In this document: one piece after another, positions 12,149 to 23,257 of the stretch
Layout: each line of letters begins with the position of its first letter
Numbering within the stretch: position 1 is the stretch's first letter
Assembly: GCA_013368375.1 (NCBI GenBank)
Contig: JAACJP010000015.1
Coordinates: 558,001-622,000 of the forward strand
Direction of reading: 5' to 3'
Length of the DNA stretch: 64,000 bases
Source of the DNA: Tricholomella constricta
Lineage: Eukaryota > Basidiomycota > Agaricomycetes > Agaricales > Lyophyllaceae
The notes under the pieces: generated by a model
Databases searched by the model: none
Told to the model about the DNA's origin: nothing
The model's input: only the letters and a program-made list of their open reading frames with translations
Program-made: the position numbers and the translations under genes

Positions 12149-13038
12149 CTGACTCGTTTACCCGAAGTTGAAAACACACAGTGCACAACGAACTTGGACG
12201 ATCGGAAGGAGAAGAGAAAATATAGATGTTCTGCCAGTTCTGCCATCACGCTTTTAGTATCCCCAAACGCATCATCATGATGTCCGAGCACAGCCGCTGC
12301 TCTTCACATTCTCTTCACAGCCATTTTACCCGCCCGATTTGGAACAACAGCTTGTCGTCGGCGGTCGCGCTCTCGTTCGTTGTCGTCGTTCTCAACGTCC
12401 GAAGGACTCTTCTACAATCTTCATTGGCTCATTCTTGACCCTTCATTGAGCCCGCACCATACCTGCCCATCATCAATCAATATTTCAAAGCTTCTTTGCA
12501 GTCCAACACCTTCAAGACCAAGTACATTTCTGAGTCAAGCATCGGCAACGCACTTTCAGAGCGGACAGCAGCCAGACCGTTAGCGGCCCCGAAAAGACCT
12601 ATGACAGTAGGAAAAGGGCAGCCCAGGCATGGGATAGCGGTTTGACGCGCTTCAGTGTCAAATTTTCACCCACGCCCAAATCCTCCTGACAAGTGACAAC
12701 GCTTGAACAACGAGGCTTTCTTTGTACGTTATTGCAAGTATTTTCAGAAGGCTGCACGAATACAACGGCATTTTGCGAGAGCAAACAACGCGACATCGTT
12801 TCGTGAGTTACGACCTTAACGTCTTGTTTCCTTCCCTCTGACAGTTTGACAGAACTATAACAAGCGTACCAGCCTCATAAGGAAACTTTGTGTTTCCTTC
12901 ATCCTCCTTAGCGATGAGAAGGAATGACTTGTGATGTGCGCGAACACCCACGTCAGCACCGTGAAATTTCAGGGTTCACAGTTATAAAAATGGGCCGTCT
13001 GTGTAGAACATTGCCCTATCCCCCTTGACATTAACAAG
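12149..13038. other. Intergenic, probably holding the 5' end of the upstream minus gene
   Basis: Beyond possible upstream exons of the minus-strand gene and the TATA box at 12983-12990, I see no conserved feature. Confidence 0.4.
12983..12990 (+). promoter_or_regulatory. TATA box
   Basis: TATAAAAA ends 48 bp upstream of the ATG at 13039. That spacing fits a core promoter with a short 5' leader. It suggests a regulated or strongly expressed gene rather than a constitutive housekeeping one. Confidence 0.55.
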
Positions 13039-14267
13039 ATGCCTTACTACTCCAGAGAGAGGACTCCTAGCTACCACAACCAAACCTATGACTATCGCCG
13101 GCCTTTGGGTAAGGGCAAATGGTTTCTCCGATCCGTTGATTTGCTAAACAAAAGAACTTCCGCCAGACGGGCATTATTCTTATAATCCAAAGCCACTCAA
13201 CCCCCAATATGTGCCCGTAACCGATGGACCGTATCCAAATTTATACCATGATCTAAGTGAGCCGTTTAGTTCAAACACATTCCGACTGATCTAACTCGCT
13301 GCAAACAGGTCGCTATCCAGACATCTCACAACACCACAGCCGACCAGGCAGACACGATCCAAATTACTTTGACTCGCATGAAGCGAAACCTCGCCATCTA
13401 GACGAACGCTTTGGGCGCACCCCGTACCGGGATACGTACCCTGATCATAGGTCATTCGCCAATATGTCCATGAATGACACAAAGGCGGTAATTCAGCACC
13501 CCAGACATCATGATCAACACAGCGAGCGAAGGCGTCGTCATAGTGATACGGGTCATCGCGCAGGTCATGAAAGCGCGCGCCATCTGGGTCGTTACTTTGA
13601 CTCCAACGATCGACGACAAGAACCGACCGGATTCATTGCGATACAGCCACAACACGATCGCAGAAGAGCTCACAGCCTAGTCAAAGAGCGAGGAGGAGAG
13701 TACAGGATGCCTGCTGACAGACACGGTATTTGTCCTTATGAATGGATACAATCATTTTCTAACGCTTTGTCCAGAATCTCGACATCATATCTCCAAACAT
13801 AGAGATAGGAGCGCTGAATATGATCGTACGTCCCCTCAATTGCTCGTTAGGATCCACTGTTTACGCGTTGTCGTGACAGGTTACGATGGGCATGGCAAAT
13901 CGCACCGTTCCAGAGACAGTGAGTCTCTTATTTTATCCACTCTTCGATTCCGTACTTCCACGGTCGACATTGAATATAGGATACGATTCGACTTCACATC
14001 AATATGGCAAGCACAAAGAATACCGCGACATGCACAGAGAGCCCAAAGAGTACCGTGACGTGGGAAGAGCGAGAGGGCACGACGAGTGGCATGGTGCCTG
14101 GGACGGTGCGTTCAAAGCCTCCTTCCTGCTCGAAAGAAACCTACATGCCCTTCGTAGACCATCGAAGGAGTAGCAGGCACAGGGACGACGAAAGTCAGAC
14201 AATCAAGGTCCTGGTTGGATCCTCGAAGACGTCGTTACGGAAGATCGTCAATTTTTTCAAGGATTGA
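13039..14267 (+). CDS. His/Arg/Asp/Tyr-rich orphan protein
   Basis: Function unknown. Seven exons (13039-13108, 13155-13256, 13309-13725, 13775-13825, 13880-13918, 13980-14105, 14137-14267) give 311 aa, every intron being canonical and phase 1. The protein is hydrophilic and dominated by His, Arg, Asp, Tyr and Ser (YYSRERTPSYHNQTYDYRR, RHHDQHSERRRRH, KHKEYRDMHREPKEYRD). There is no signal peptide or membrane segment, and it is predicted disordered. Only the C-terminus changes character, to a small basic amphipathic segment (GSSKTSLRKIVNFFKD). The many short in-phase exons suggest exon-wise growth of a repetitive sequence. A TATA box at 12983 indicates a true promoter. The composition would suit binding of metal or nucleic acid, but that is speculation. 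Confidence 0.7.
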
Positions 14268-14340
14268 TTGCTACACTGACTTTAGGGATTCGGCGGAGAC
14301 GCCCCCCAGAGAAGTCGCGCTTATCTGCAGGTATCGTTGA

Positions 14341-14540
14341 GTGGCGCGGAGAGGACATTATGGACAGAAGAGCTCCGAGAATCCTATATATATATCAGTT
14401 GTCTTTTTTACAGAGAACGGACATGGTCGTGATAGTGACAGTGGGCCGGAGAGGAGACTATGGACAGAAGAGCTCCGAGAATCCTACATGTATCAGTTAT
14501 CTTTTTTAAAGAGAACGGACATGGACGTGATAGGACAGTG
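14341..14540 (+). repeat. Two-copy tandem repeat, period 100 bp
   Basis: The block carrying ATGGACAGAAGAGCTCCGAG begins at 14360 and again at 14460, exactly 100 bp apart. The copies differ at a handful of positions, mainly in a TA-rich stretch. It lies just 3' of the His/Arg-rich gene and may be part of its 3' UTR. Confidence 0.8.
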
Positions 14541-15231
14541 ATAGCTAAATTTTTCCGATCGTCGTTTTCGTTATAGAATTAATTGCATATTGTGTTTAGT
14601 ACAATCTGACCGTGCCACCGTAAGCGTGCCCTTTCATTGTGCAGATCAAAGGCTCTTTTTCTTTTCTTTAACAACAAAAGACTGCAATCGTGTATTATGC
14701 ATAATACTCTACCACGCACGCACCTGTAGACGGACTAAGGGTGAGCAAACTCACTGATGATTTTACTGAACCATATCATTGTTATAGTATTAAACGTACT
14801 ACTATTGGTATGACATAACGATACAGTCCATATACGGACCAAGGTTATATTAATCGTACAGCTGCAAATTGGATTGCTACTAGATTGGAATCTAACCTGT
14901 TATCTGCGTAGAAGATACTCTGGTCACGGGTACTCGCTTATGTATTTCCCTCACACAGTTTTTTGTTGAAGCGCCACACAAATGTTACATCAATCCATCA
15001 GTATATCGCAATGGCAGAGCCTTGTGTCTGTAGATGACAAAATTCCTTTATCCGGTGAAAACAACCCAGAGGTGTTGCTCCAACTTCAACGTGTTCTCTA
15101 ACTGGGCGGCTAATCCCATAGCACTTCCCACAACCGTGACAATAAGCGCTGTGGGTCGGTGCTGATAGACTTTTTGTGATGTGAGCTGCGGTGAGTCACA
15201 AGTTCAACGCTCGGTTGACTCAACCGCGTGC
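14541..15231. other. Intergenic, no gene seen
   Basis: AT-richer than its surroundings. I find no coding frame with splice support, RNA gene or repeat. Confidence 0.5.
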
Positions 15232-15779
15232 GATGAATCGATCGACCCGAGCAAGGGGCAGTGCCTTCTACCTCTGCGTTGTAGGTTAGGCTCAGCTGCG
15301 ACCTTTTCTCTCCCACTACTGCTTCCCCACCAGCGCTTATCCGAGAAAATTTAGCTGGCGAAATGACTACACCACAGGATTCAAATGAACGCTTGATCGA
15401 CGGAATCGTTTATGCTTATCCCTGCAATCCTGCAGAGAATCGGGGACCGCAGGGTGTCATTCATTCTCCTGGACATCACAGCGCCACACAAGCCGGGTAA
15501 TATACATGTAGTGAATCAATCGACCTGAATAGGGGGCACTGCCTTCCACCTCTGCGCTATAAATTAGAAGGCCTCAGCTGCCACCTTTTCCGTCCCACTA
15601 TTTCCTCACCAGCGCTTATCCGAGAAACCATCACTGGCGAAATGACTACACCAGAGTATCCAAACGAACACTTAATCGACGGGGTCGTTTACCCTCGTCC
15701 CTACAATCCTGCAGGGACTCAGGGACCGCAGGATGACATTCATTCTCCTGGACATCACAGCGCCACACAAGCTGGGTAC
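15232..15779 (+). repeat. Tandem segmental duplication of promoter and first exon
   Basis: Copy 1 (about 15232-15500) and copy 2 (about 15510-15779) align with an offset of 278-279 bp. They share the upstream stretch (GCACTGCCTTCCACCTCTGC-like), CACCAGCGCTTATCCGAGAAA, the ATG context GCGAAATGACTACACCA, and the end ACATCACAGCGCCACACAAG. The copies have diverged at many third-position-like sites, so the duplication is not recent. Confidence 0.85.
15363..15500 (+). pseudogene. Truncated copy of the next gene's first exon
   Basis: From the ATG at 15363 this frame runs 45 codons parallel to the start of the gene at 15642 and stops at a TAA (15498-15500), where the intact copy continues with a Tyr codon. 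The two peptides share the pattern MTTP, LIDG, YP, NPA, GPQ and IHSPGHHSATQAG. The rest of the gene is absent after the stop. It could still be expressed as a short peptide from the duplicated promoter, but is best called a partial duplicate. Confidence 0.7.
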
Positions 15780-17604
15780 GACCATGCGCGGGCGATCGGC
15801 GCTCCACAGGTGAGTGGTATTGGAGTATTGGATGTCCTGGAGGCCCAACGCACTTTGCGCCACGCGCTGGATTTATCTGAGGTTTCAGCAGGTCGCAGGT
15901 GGTCCCATGTCTGCTCTGAGTCCAACGCCAACGGACACGCAGGAGCTATTGACCTTTGGCTCTCCACTGGCCCTTCCGGGTATACCTCTTCGAGGTCCTT
16001 CGCCCATTAGACTTACTGCTGAACCACCAGCCTTCCTGGGGAGCTCACTCGGGGCTCGTATGGGCGACCTCTTCCGAGAAAAAGGCCCGCCGACACAGAG
16101 CAACAGCATTTCAGAACCAGGCGGTCATCCATATTCTTCGAATTCGATCTCATCTATTGCTCCCCTCGTAGATACTCAACGAAGAACCCACGGCCCGCCA
16201 CATATGGAGCCTCCACGTCCGTCTCCACGCGTCCCGGACTCCGAGGCCCTCTGGATTATTCCTGCGGTTCCGGAAGCCTCAGCTCCTGACACCATGCCTC
16301 TGGCAGTGGCACGCCGAACGTCGGATATACCTCCGCCCCAAGTTCACAGGTCACGGCATGACTCGGGCGCTGCGGCGGACAAGGACAAGGACAATAAGAC
16401 TGGATCAGGCTTCAAGGAGACCCACAGCCTGCCACGTCCACGTAGGGAGCCTTCACCTCCGTCTTCACGCGTCCCGCAGCCCCTTCGAAGTAACCTTGCT
16501 GTTCCGGAAGCCTCAGCTCCTGACACCATGCCTCTGGCAGTGGCACGCCGAACGTCGGATATACCTCCGCCCCAAGCTCACAGGTCACGGCATGACTCGG
16601 GCGCTGCGGCGGACAAGGACAAGGACAATAAGACTGGATCAGGCTTCAAGGAGACCCACAGCCTGCCACGTCCACGTAGGGAGCCTCTACCTCCGTCTTC
16701 ACGCGTCCCGCAGCCCCTTCGAAGTATTCTTGTTGCTCCGACAGCCCCAGCTCCTGGGACCATGTCTCTGGCACTGGCACGCCGAACGTCGGATATACCT
16801 CCGCCCCAAGCTCACAGTTCACGACACCGAATGTCGGACATACTTCCGCCCCAAGCTCACCGGTCACGACGCCACTCAAGCGCTGCGGCCGACAAGGACA
16901 AGTATATAGCTGGACCAGGCCCCGCGGAGACCGGGCTCACATGGCACAATTACAGCGTCGAGGAGCTGAACCGCCGTCATCTCCATCAACATCATCGGAT
17001 CCAAGCTCACCGGTCACGACACTACTCAAGCGCTGCGGCGAACGAGGACAGGTATATAGCTGGACCAGGCCCCGCGGGGCCCGGGTTCACCCTTCTTGTC
17101 GAGGAGCTGAAGCGCCGTCATCTCAATGAACAGCTGTTCCACCAATTGCGCACTGCGATTCCTCCTCCGGCTCCGACTTACACTGACAATCAGTGGGCCC
17201 TGGACCCACGATTCAGATGCCACCGAGAATCGACCTCGTATAAAGACAACGCGCCTCCAACTCCCCACTACAGTTTGCGGAATCCAGCCCCGTTTTTGTA
17301 CACTCAGACTCTGGAGGGGGCCCCACTAGATGCGCCGAACGGCTGGGTGTTTCGACAATGGGCAGACCTGAAATTGAAGCGATCCTTGAAACTTATACCG
17401 CCGGGAGTGCACAGGCGGTTACGGGTAGGAATACGACCTTTCTTTTTCGTCATACATCTGTCCAATGGCTCGCATGCTTGGGCTGAAAGATTACCGCCAA
17501 ACCTAGTCGTAGAACTGATGTGGGATGTTGACGACAAGCGTGGTAGGGCGTTGTGGATATTTCTGGGAGGCGAATGGAGAGAGCTGTCATTTTTGCATGC
17601 TTGA
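15642..17604 (+). CDS. Pro/Arg-rich orphan protein with internal 78-residue repeats
   Basis: Function unknown. Two exons (15642-15809 and 15889-17604) joined at a GTGAGT donor give 627 aa. Residues 1-56 match the duplicated partial copy upstream. The middle consists of three copies of a 78-residue unit (VPEASAPDTMPLAVARRTSD, then PPPQ, HRSRHDSGAAADKDKDNK). These are followed by two degenerate units carrying SSAAADKDKYIAGPGPA and VEELNRRHL. The last roughly 110 residues are different: WADLKLKRSLKLIPPG, RPFFFVIHLSNGSHAWAERL and LGGEWRELSF look like a folded domain, which I do not recognise. The repeat zone is basic and disordered. The gene seems young and expanding, with intragenic repeats plus a duplicated 5' end. 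Confidence 0.7.
16267..16968 (+). repeat. Three tandem coding repeats of 234 bp
   Basis: Units begin near 16267, 16501 and 16735. The first two are almost identical over their whole length; the third is diverged in its second half. The period is 234 bp (78 codons), so copy-number change keeps the frame. Confidence 0.85.
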
Positions 17605-18000
17605 GGCTGAAAAAACCGCCCAATGATCTGACGTCCTACATGCTGTCTATCTTTGTAACTTGATGTTCTCATATGCAATATAACGAGTCCCCGTTTCCTC
17701 GAAGGGTAAGAGTTACCAGGCACTCCGGAATAAGTAAGTGTCCTGAGCCTTGACTTAACATGTGAAGATATGAATCTCAACCAAGAACTCGCCTAGACAA
17801 GGCTAACTCGATTTCAAGCACTAGAATTTCTCAAGATCGGGAATATTCGGAAAATGTCGACGGACTGGATCGAGCTCCAGCACACGGATACGTTGACCCG
17901 AGAGAACTTTTGAACATCGTACAAGCATCCACATCACGCATTTGATATTAGTGAGAATGAAAGATAGGATTGATGCAAGGTGTAATGTTAACAACAAATT
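17605..18000. other. Intergenic, no gene seen
   Basis: 3' flank shared by the convergent orphan gene (plus) and acyl carrier protein gene (minus). I see no further feature. Confidence 0.5.
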
Positions 18001-18585
18001 TTAGTGAGCTGTCGGAAGAGTGAATCAGTCGACCGTCGTATATACAGACAGGAAGTACAAACCTTCCGGGGTCTTCGCAATATAGTCAATTGCTGGTGAA
18101 GAGATGTGTCATGAGAGCGGGTCCGGAGAAAGCTCAGGCCACGCGCACCTTGCTGGACTGTCTGTATCTCGTCGGCTTCCGCGTCTGGAATTTCAATTGC
18201 GAACTCCTAACGGTCTCTTGGTATTAGAATAATCAATTGGGTCGTATGCAGTCTTCCGCACCTCCTCAACTGCCATAACGACTTCCACCGCATCCAAGCT
18301 GTCCAGGCCAAGGTCGTTGGAGAACGACGCCGACAGCGTAAGCTAATCCCCCCAACACTCAGCTCCTCTTCGATATCAAGTCCCGCTTTCACTGCTCACC
18401 TTTGCAGGATCCACCTTCTCAAAGCCCTTTAACACATCCAGAACACGCGACTGGATGACATCCCGTGATAGCCCCGCAGCTGCGGAGAACGCTGCACGTT
18501 GGACAAGTTGGCGTTGTACGCGAGGAGCAGTCCAGGCGAAACGAGGGAGAGCAGAGGCGCGGGCGGCCAGACGAATGAAAGACAT
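18001..18585 (-). CDS. ACP1: Mitochondrial acyl carrier protein
   Basis: Carries acyl chains on a phosphopantetheine arm in mitochondrial type II fatty-acid/lipoate synthesis; as LYR-protein partner it also serves complex I and Fe-S assembly (family knowledge). Five exons (18585-18400, 18342-18262, 18206-18149, 18092-18063, 18008-18001) give 120 aa. Residues 1-40 are an Arg/Ala-rich targeting sequence (MSFIRLAARASALPRFAW). The attachment Ser is in the DLGLDSLDAVEVVMAVEEEF motif, and EIPDAEADEI plus AIDYIAKTPE complete the fold. The final coding exon is only 8 nt, giving the end PEAH. An in-frame upstream ATG exists at 18621, but the start at 18585 gives the better presequence. Confidence 0.93.
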
Positions 18586-18873
18586 GATTTTGCGAGTAAA
18601 CCAAAAAACCAGACACGCCAAACTTTAGTCACGCCGGCATTGCCCGTGGCGAGCCAATTTGTCAGCAACAGCATTCATGAATGACTTGTTGCGATCTATT
18701 CGTTTTCAAATTTCAGCTTTACAACGCTATCTGATTGGGATCCTTGATACATTTTCGACCAGACGACACATCAGACGGTAGGTAGTTGAAGCAGCTGAAC
18801 CTACTGATGCATGCACTCCTTAAGCTTGAGTTCATGGTCAACAGAACTAATATTGCAAGATTAAGAACAGGCT
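18586..18873. other. Short intergenic stretch
   Basis: Promoter side of the acyl carrier protein gene and 3' side of the TBC gene. No distinct motif is recognised. Confidence 0.4.
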
Positions 18874-21800
18874 CTATGATATCAACTTGCTAAGAGTAGC
18901 AACATGTGCCTTCCGTCTATTGACGAGATCCGCATGCACCATCGATCCTCGCAGATCGACCTCCAGCTATTTGGCCACACAACCAATGTCAGCTTCCACC
19001 GCGAATATGAAACAACAAACCAATAAATAGGGCACCGACCTGTATGAGCTTGTCCGCTTCCCACATCCTCGTCGGTAGATTCTCCAAAGCCACATACACC
19101 GCCGGTATGGACTCGCACTGCAAGAGCTCCTGCTCGTTGCTGCGCAGAATGCCAAGCGCCACGCGGAAGAGCACGTCTAGTCCATCCACAAGGAATACAT
19201 CCCATACCCGAAACAGGGTCTGAGGACCAGAAATTTTACTAAATGAGTTCGGAGTGTGTGCAACAGGATTGAAATGCGCACCTCGACAGGCAAACAGTCA
19301 GTAAAAAGGGACAGGAACCAGGAGAAGCATATGGCAGCCAAGTCAACGCCCAGCTCTGTGAGATGAGCATGCAGCTTCGGCACGAACTCCTGCACGTAAT
19401 CAAGCAGGACGAGGGGGCACGCGCGCGAGGGAAGCAGGGACGGCGAGAAGAAATCTTCAGGCAATATCCGCTCTACGATAGCCGAGAGCGTCCAAAATGC
19501 CTCCTCTTCGTCTGCATGGACGAGAAGCAACGTCGACGTGATAAGGTTCATGCCCTGGCAATACCCCACCGCCGGATTACGCCTTTACAACAGCACAAGC
19601 AACATCGTTTAGCAAACCCCGGCGTCAGATCTCCACAGAAAATTATGCAAACGCACCGACTATACGCAATCAACACCCTCCTAAGCTTCTCCACGCCCGC
19701 CCCGTCACCCCCAAAGAACATATTAAGCGGCATCGTCCTCCCCACATCCTTCTCAATCTCCCCCAGCACACTCCCAGGGCCCTCCAGCTCCGCCAACAGA
19801 TCCTGGAACAGCCCCGGCTCGCGCATCTCCAAGCCCCCGCTGCACTCCAGCCACACCTTTGAGCGGTACACCAACGGGATCCCGCTCTTCACCAGCCGGT
19901 CGAACTCGCGTCGCTCATCGCGGTTGGCCGAGAGCCCGAGCTGCGCAAACCCGATCAGGCCCTCGGAGTGCGATAGCTCATCCTCCTCGCACGCCGTGCC
20001 GAGCCCGAGGATCGCTGCGGCGCCGCTGGCCGGGGAGAACGACGACGCAGGCGGCTGCTGTGCGTAAGGCTGCTTTAGTGCCCGGCCCTTGCTGCTGCGC
20101 TGCTTGACAAAAACGTCCCACTCGCGCCGCTGCACCTTCTGCCGCTGGTCGTGGATCTCCGTGAGCTGGTCGAGGAGCTTCCGCACCGTGTTGGCGCACG
20201 CATGCCGCGGGGTGTCAGAGGTCACGGAGAGGATGGACGTGGTGGAGGTCACACCGGAGGAGGCGATGGCAGAGGTTATCGTAGATGAGCGTTTGCGGCT
20301 CTTGGACGACGAGCGCGATTTGATGCTCACCGACTGGGTATCGGCGCTGGCGGAATCGGCCGCGGTGGACTGTGGGCTGACGTAGCCCCACTCGCCCTCG
20401 CACGGGCAGCTCTCCTTCACGATGTCGATGGCGTCCTTGTCGTCGTCGTCGTCGTCTTCGTCAGGCCAGTTGTTATTCTCTTCACGGTCGGCAATCTTCA
20501 CTCCCGTTAAACACGCAGGTGCAGTGTTGCCGCACTCCTTGGCGCGGATGAGCAGGAGTACATCGTACTGCGAGACGTCGTACATGAAGCCGTAGCGGTC
20601 CGTCAGTGGTCGCTGGCTCTTGTCGTCATGGTACACCGTGAAGCGCGTGGCGTTCTGGGGTAGCGGAATCGAAAACCGGAACTCGCGTGAAGTGAGGGGC
20701 GTATAGGTCCGAGACAGGTACTGCGTGGGTGGCTTGGCCATTGCAGGTATGATAGACTCGAGCGGGACTGACGCCGGCTTTCGGATAGTGTTAGATCCCA
20801 TGGGCGGGGTGGCAGCAGAAGCCCCTCCTTGTCGCACTTTGGGGGCAGAGGAGTCTCCAGGCGTCTTATCCGCGGCATTCGACGGTTTTCTCTGCTGTTG
20901 GATGAACGATCCAAAGATGGGCGACGCGAATGGGGTCGCTGCCTGCCTGACAGACGCCGTCCTGGACTTGGACTTCCTGAGTCCATCCATTTGACTGGAT
21001 AGCGCACGGCTCAACGTCATAGTCGCGTCGACACCATTCAAAGGGCTGAGAATTGGCGTTGGTCCCAGTCTGTCTTGTGCATCATTCACAGTACTTGACA
21101 TGTCCGACTTGGGGTCTCGCCGGTCCTTGGGTCGTTCACGGAAGATGACGCTTTCGTCACGCGCATTTCTGATGAGGTCAAACGCGAGCTGTGCAATGAG
21201 TGGGCTGGTGTACCGCCCCTGGTCCGCGAGGATGCTAGCCGCCTCCGTCGTCATGACACGGGTAGCGTTGGCGATGGCACGCAGCGAAGAGCCTTGCGCG
21301 ATCGCCGAAGAGTCGTCATTATTAGACGTGGCAAGCGTCGATGAAGATGTCTGGAGCATTTCGGATGGGTCTATGGTAGTGGTGAGATGGGGAGCGGCCA
21401 GGGTTGGGCCGAATGTGGGCTGCATTGGTGACGAAATGGCGGACGCAACAACAGACAATGTAGGAGGCGTAGTTCGCGTCGACCGGATCGATTCTGCATC
21501 AGAGGACGTCGCAGTCGTAGTTGTGGTGACAACAACAGTATTGTCCACCACTGTCGAACGCCGCTTCGGAGGGACAGGATTCAGCAAGGATATTCCCAGA
21601 TTCCCGAATACGCTTTTAGCAGATCTACGGACAGCCCGGTGCGGCGGCGGCGGTATAACGCTCGAAGACATGTCCTCAGGAGGGAGAGGTGGGTCACTAT
21701 TCGCCTCCAAATCTGAGCTGGGTTGTGAAGAGCGGGAACGTGGTTTAGCTCTGGTTCCCCACCAGCTCCCCATCCATAACGAGGGACGCTCTTGGCGAGG

Positions 21801-22881
21801 CCTATGTGGAACCAGGGTGGGGTCGTTGCGGGTTTCTGCGGTCTCAGGGATATCAGCTTTGGTACTGACTGGCACAGTAGGGGTGGCCCGGTCGTCAGAT
21901 GCCAGGGATGTGGTCGATTGAGTTGGAAGGGACGTAGGCTCAGCTGTAGACTCTGGCTCTTCCGGCATAGTTGTGAGTATTGACGGTTCTGGAATATTGT
22001 GCGAGAGGGCAACGTCATCCTCTAGGGCTTCGCTGAGTGACTCCGCGAGAGACTGTAGATATAGTGAGCTATCGACTCAAACACGGTATATCTGAACTGC
22101 TCACCACAAAGCTTTGCTGTCGTCGGACTTGGTGACGAGTCTCGTCGGCGTCGGTGAATATCGACTGTATAACACGCCTCGCGACATCTTGTTCCAAAGG
22201 TTGCAACTCCTTCATCAACGCATCCGCCCTTTCGCGTCGATAAATCTCCTTCTCTTGCAGAATCTTCCTGTTCTCCTCCAACTCGACTCTGACGCGCGAT
22301 AAATTGTGCAGCGCAGAGGACAGGACGCGCAGTGCAGTGTGATATGGATGGGTGGAAACATCGGCAGGGGATTCAGAAGCGCCGATATTAGAGATGGCAG
22401 ACTGGATAGCGTCGTCAGAATACTCGTGCCACTTGGTTATCAGAACCTGTGTCGTAACAGCGGGCCCGTACGTCTCTGTGTCTGATTCGCTGGTCACTAT
22501 GACGTCGGGATTTCTGGCTCCAGAAACACGCGACGGCGGCGCCGTGGAGTCGCGAGAGGATCCCACGACGAAGAGAGGGGCTGCACTGGTCGGTCTGTCC
22601 CACATGCCCGAGAGCGAAGTCGAGGAGCCTTTCCGTCCGGCGCTCTTGGCACCGACAGTCCTGTCCTTGTCTCCTTTACCGTATCCCCGCACACTTCCAT
22701 CCCAGTTTGATCCATTCGAGCTTTCAGCCTCAAGCTGAGCTCGCAAAGTAAAATAGTTGCTGGTGGGCCGTTGGGGGTCCGAGTCGTGGTTGCCACGGCT
22801 TCGTCGACTTCGGGATGGAGTGTCATCCCCCGGAGAAAGCGGATGGGAGTGCACTGGGGTCTTGATGTGAGATGCAGCCAT
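18874..22881 (-). CDS. TBC-domain Rab GTPase-activating protein
   Basis: Stimulates GTP hydrolysis on a Rab GTPase in vesicle traffic. Five exons (22881-22105, 22052-19657, 19582-19282, 19219-19040, 18966-18874) give 1,248 aa. Residues about 1-260 hold a charged region with a helical segment (VRVELEENRKILQEKEIYRR) probably forming a coiled coil. A long Ser/Thr-rich disordered part follows. The TBC domain fills the last third: GIPLVYRSKVWLECSGG, the arginine-finger motif IEKDVGRTMPLNMFF, the glutamine-finger motif GYCQGMN, then AICFSWFLSLFTDCLP and RVWDVFLVDG. Both catalytic fingers are present, so the protein should be active. The Rab target cannot be told from sequence. Divergent from the CK2-beta gene. 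Confidence 0.92.
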
Positions 22882-23257
22882 AGATTAAGATCCAGGAAGA
22901 GCGCAAAATCTCATTCTTTGACCTGTCGAATGCAAGATAACGTCAGGCCCGTCGGGTCCTCCGCCTCGTGGTGTGACAGGCGGCGTCAGGCGACAGAGAA
23001 AATTCACAGAATGACCGCCTTAGAATGGCCCCGAGTACCCTAAAATCCACTTTCAAATATGCCGCGTTCTGCGCCTGTATAGACGCGTTTTGGGCTGCGT
23101 TAACTGTGGTGATTTGGTGGTTGGAACGGGTACTGAACTGACTAACTTGAGCTTGTCCTTGTTAGATTCAGACGGCGCAGGGCTCTGTCTCGTCGTCGCG
23201 CCAGCCAGCCATCATTCAAAGCTACCTCTTGATATCCTCGTTTATCTTCTCAATACA
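22882..23257. other. Divergent promoter region between TBC and CK2-beta genes
   Basis: 376 bp serving both genes. I see no TATA box or repeated motif; the 5' leader of the CK2-beta transcript must lie at the right end. Confidence 0.4.

Noticed and set aside
18586..18621. Upstream in-frame ATG of the acyl carrier protein
   Set aside because: The extra residues (MACLVFWFTRKI) would spoil the presequence; the ATG at 18585 fits better, though both remain possible.
21100..21921. 273-codon plus-strand frame opposite the TBC gene
   Set aside because: Antisense to the Ser/Thr-rich part of the TBC protein; no motif and no splice context.
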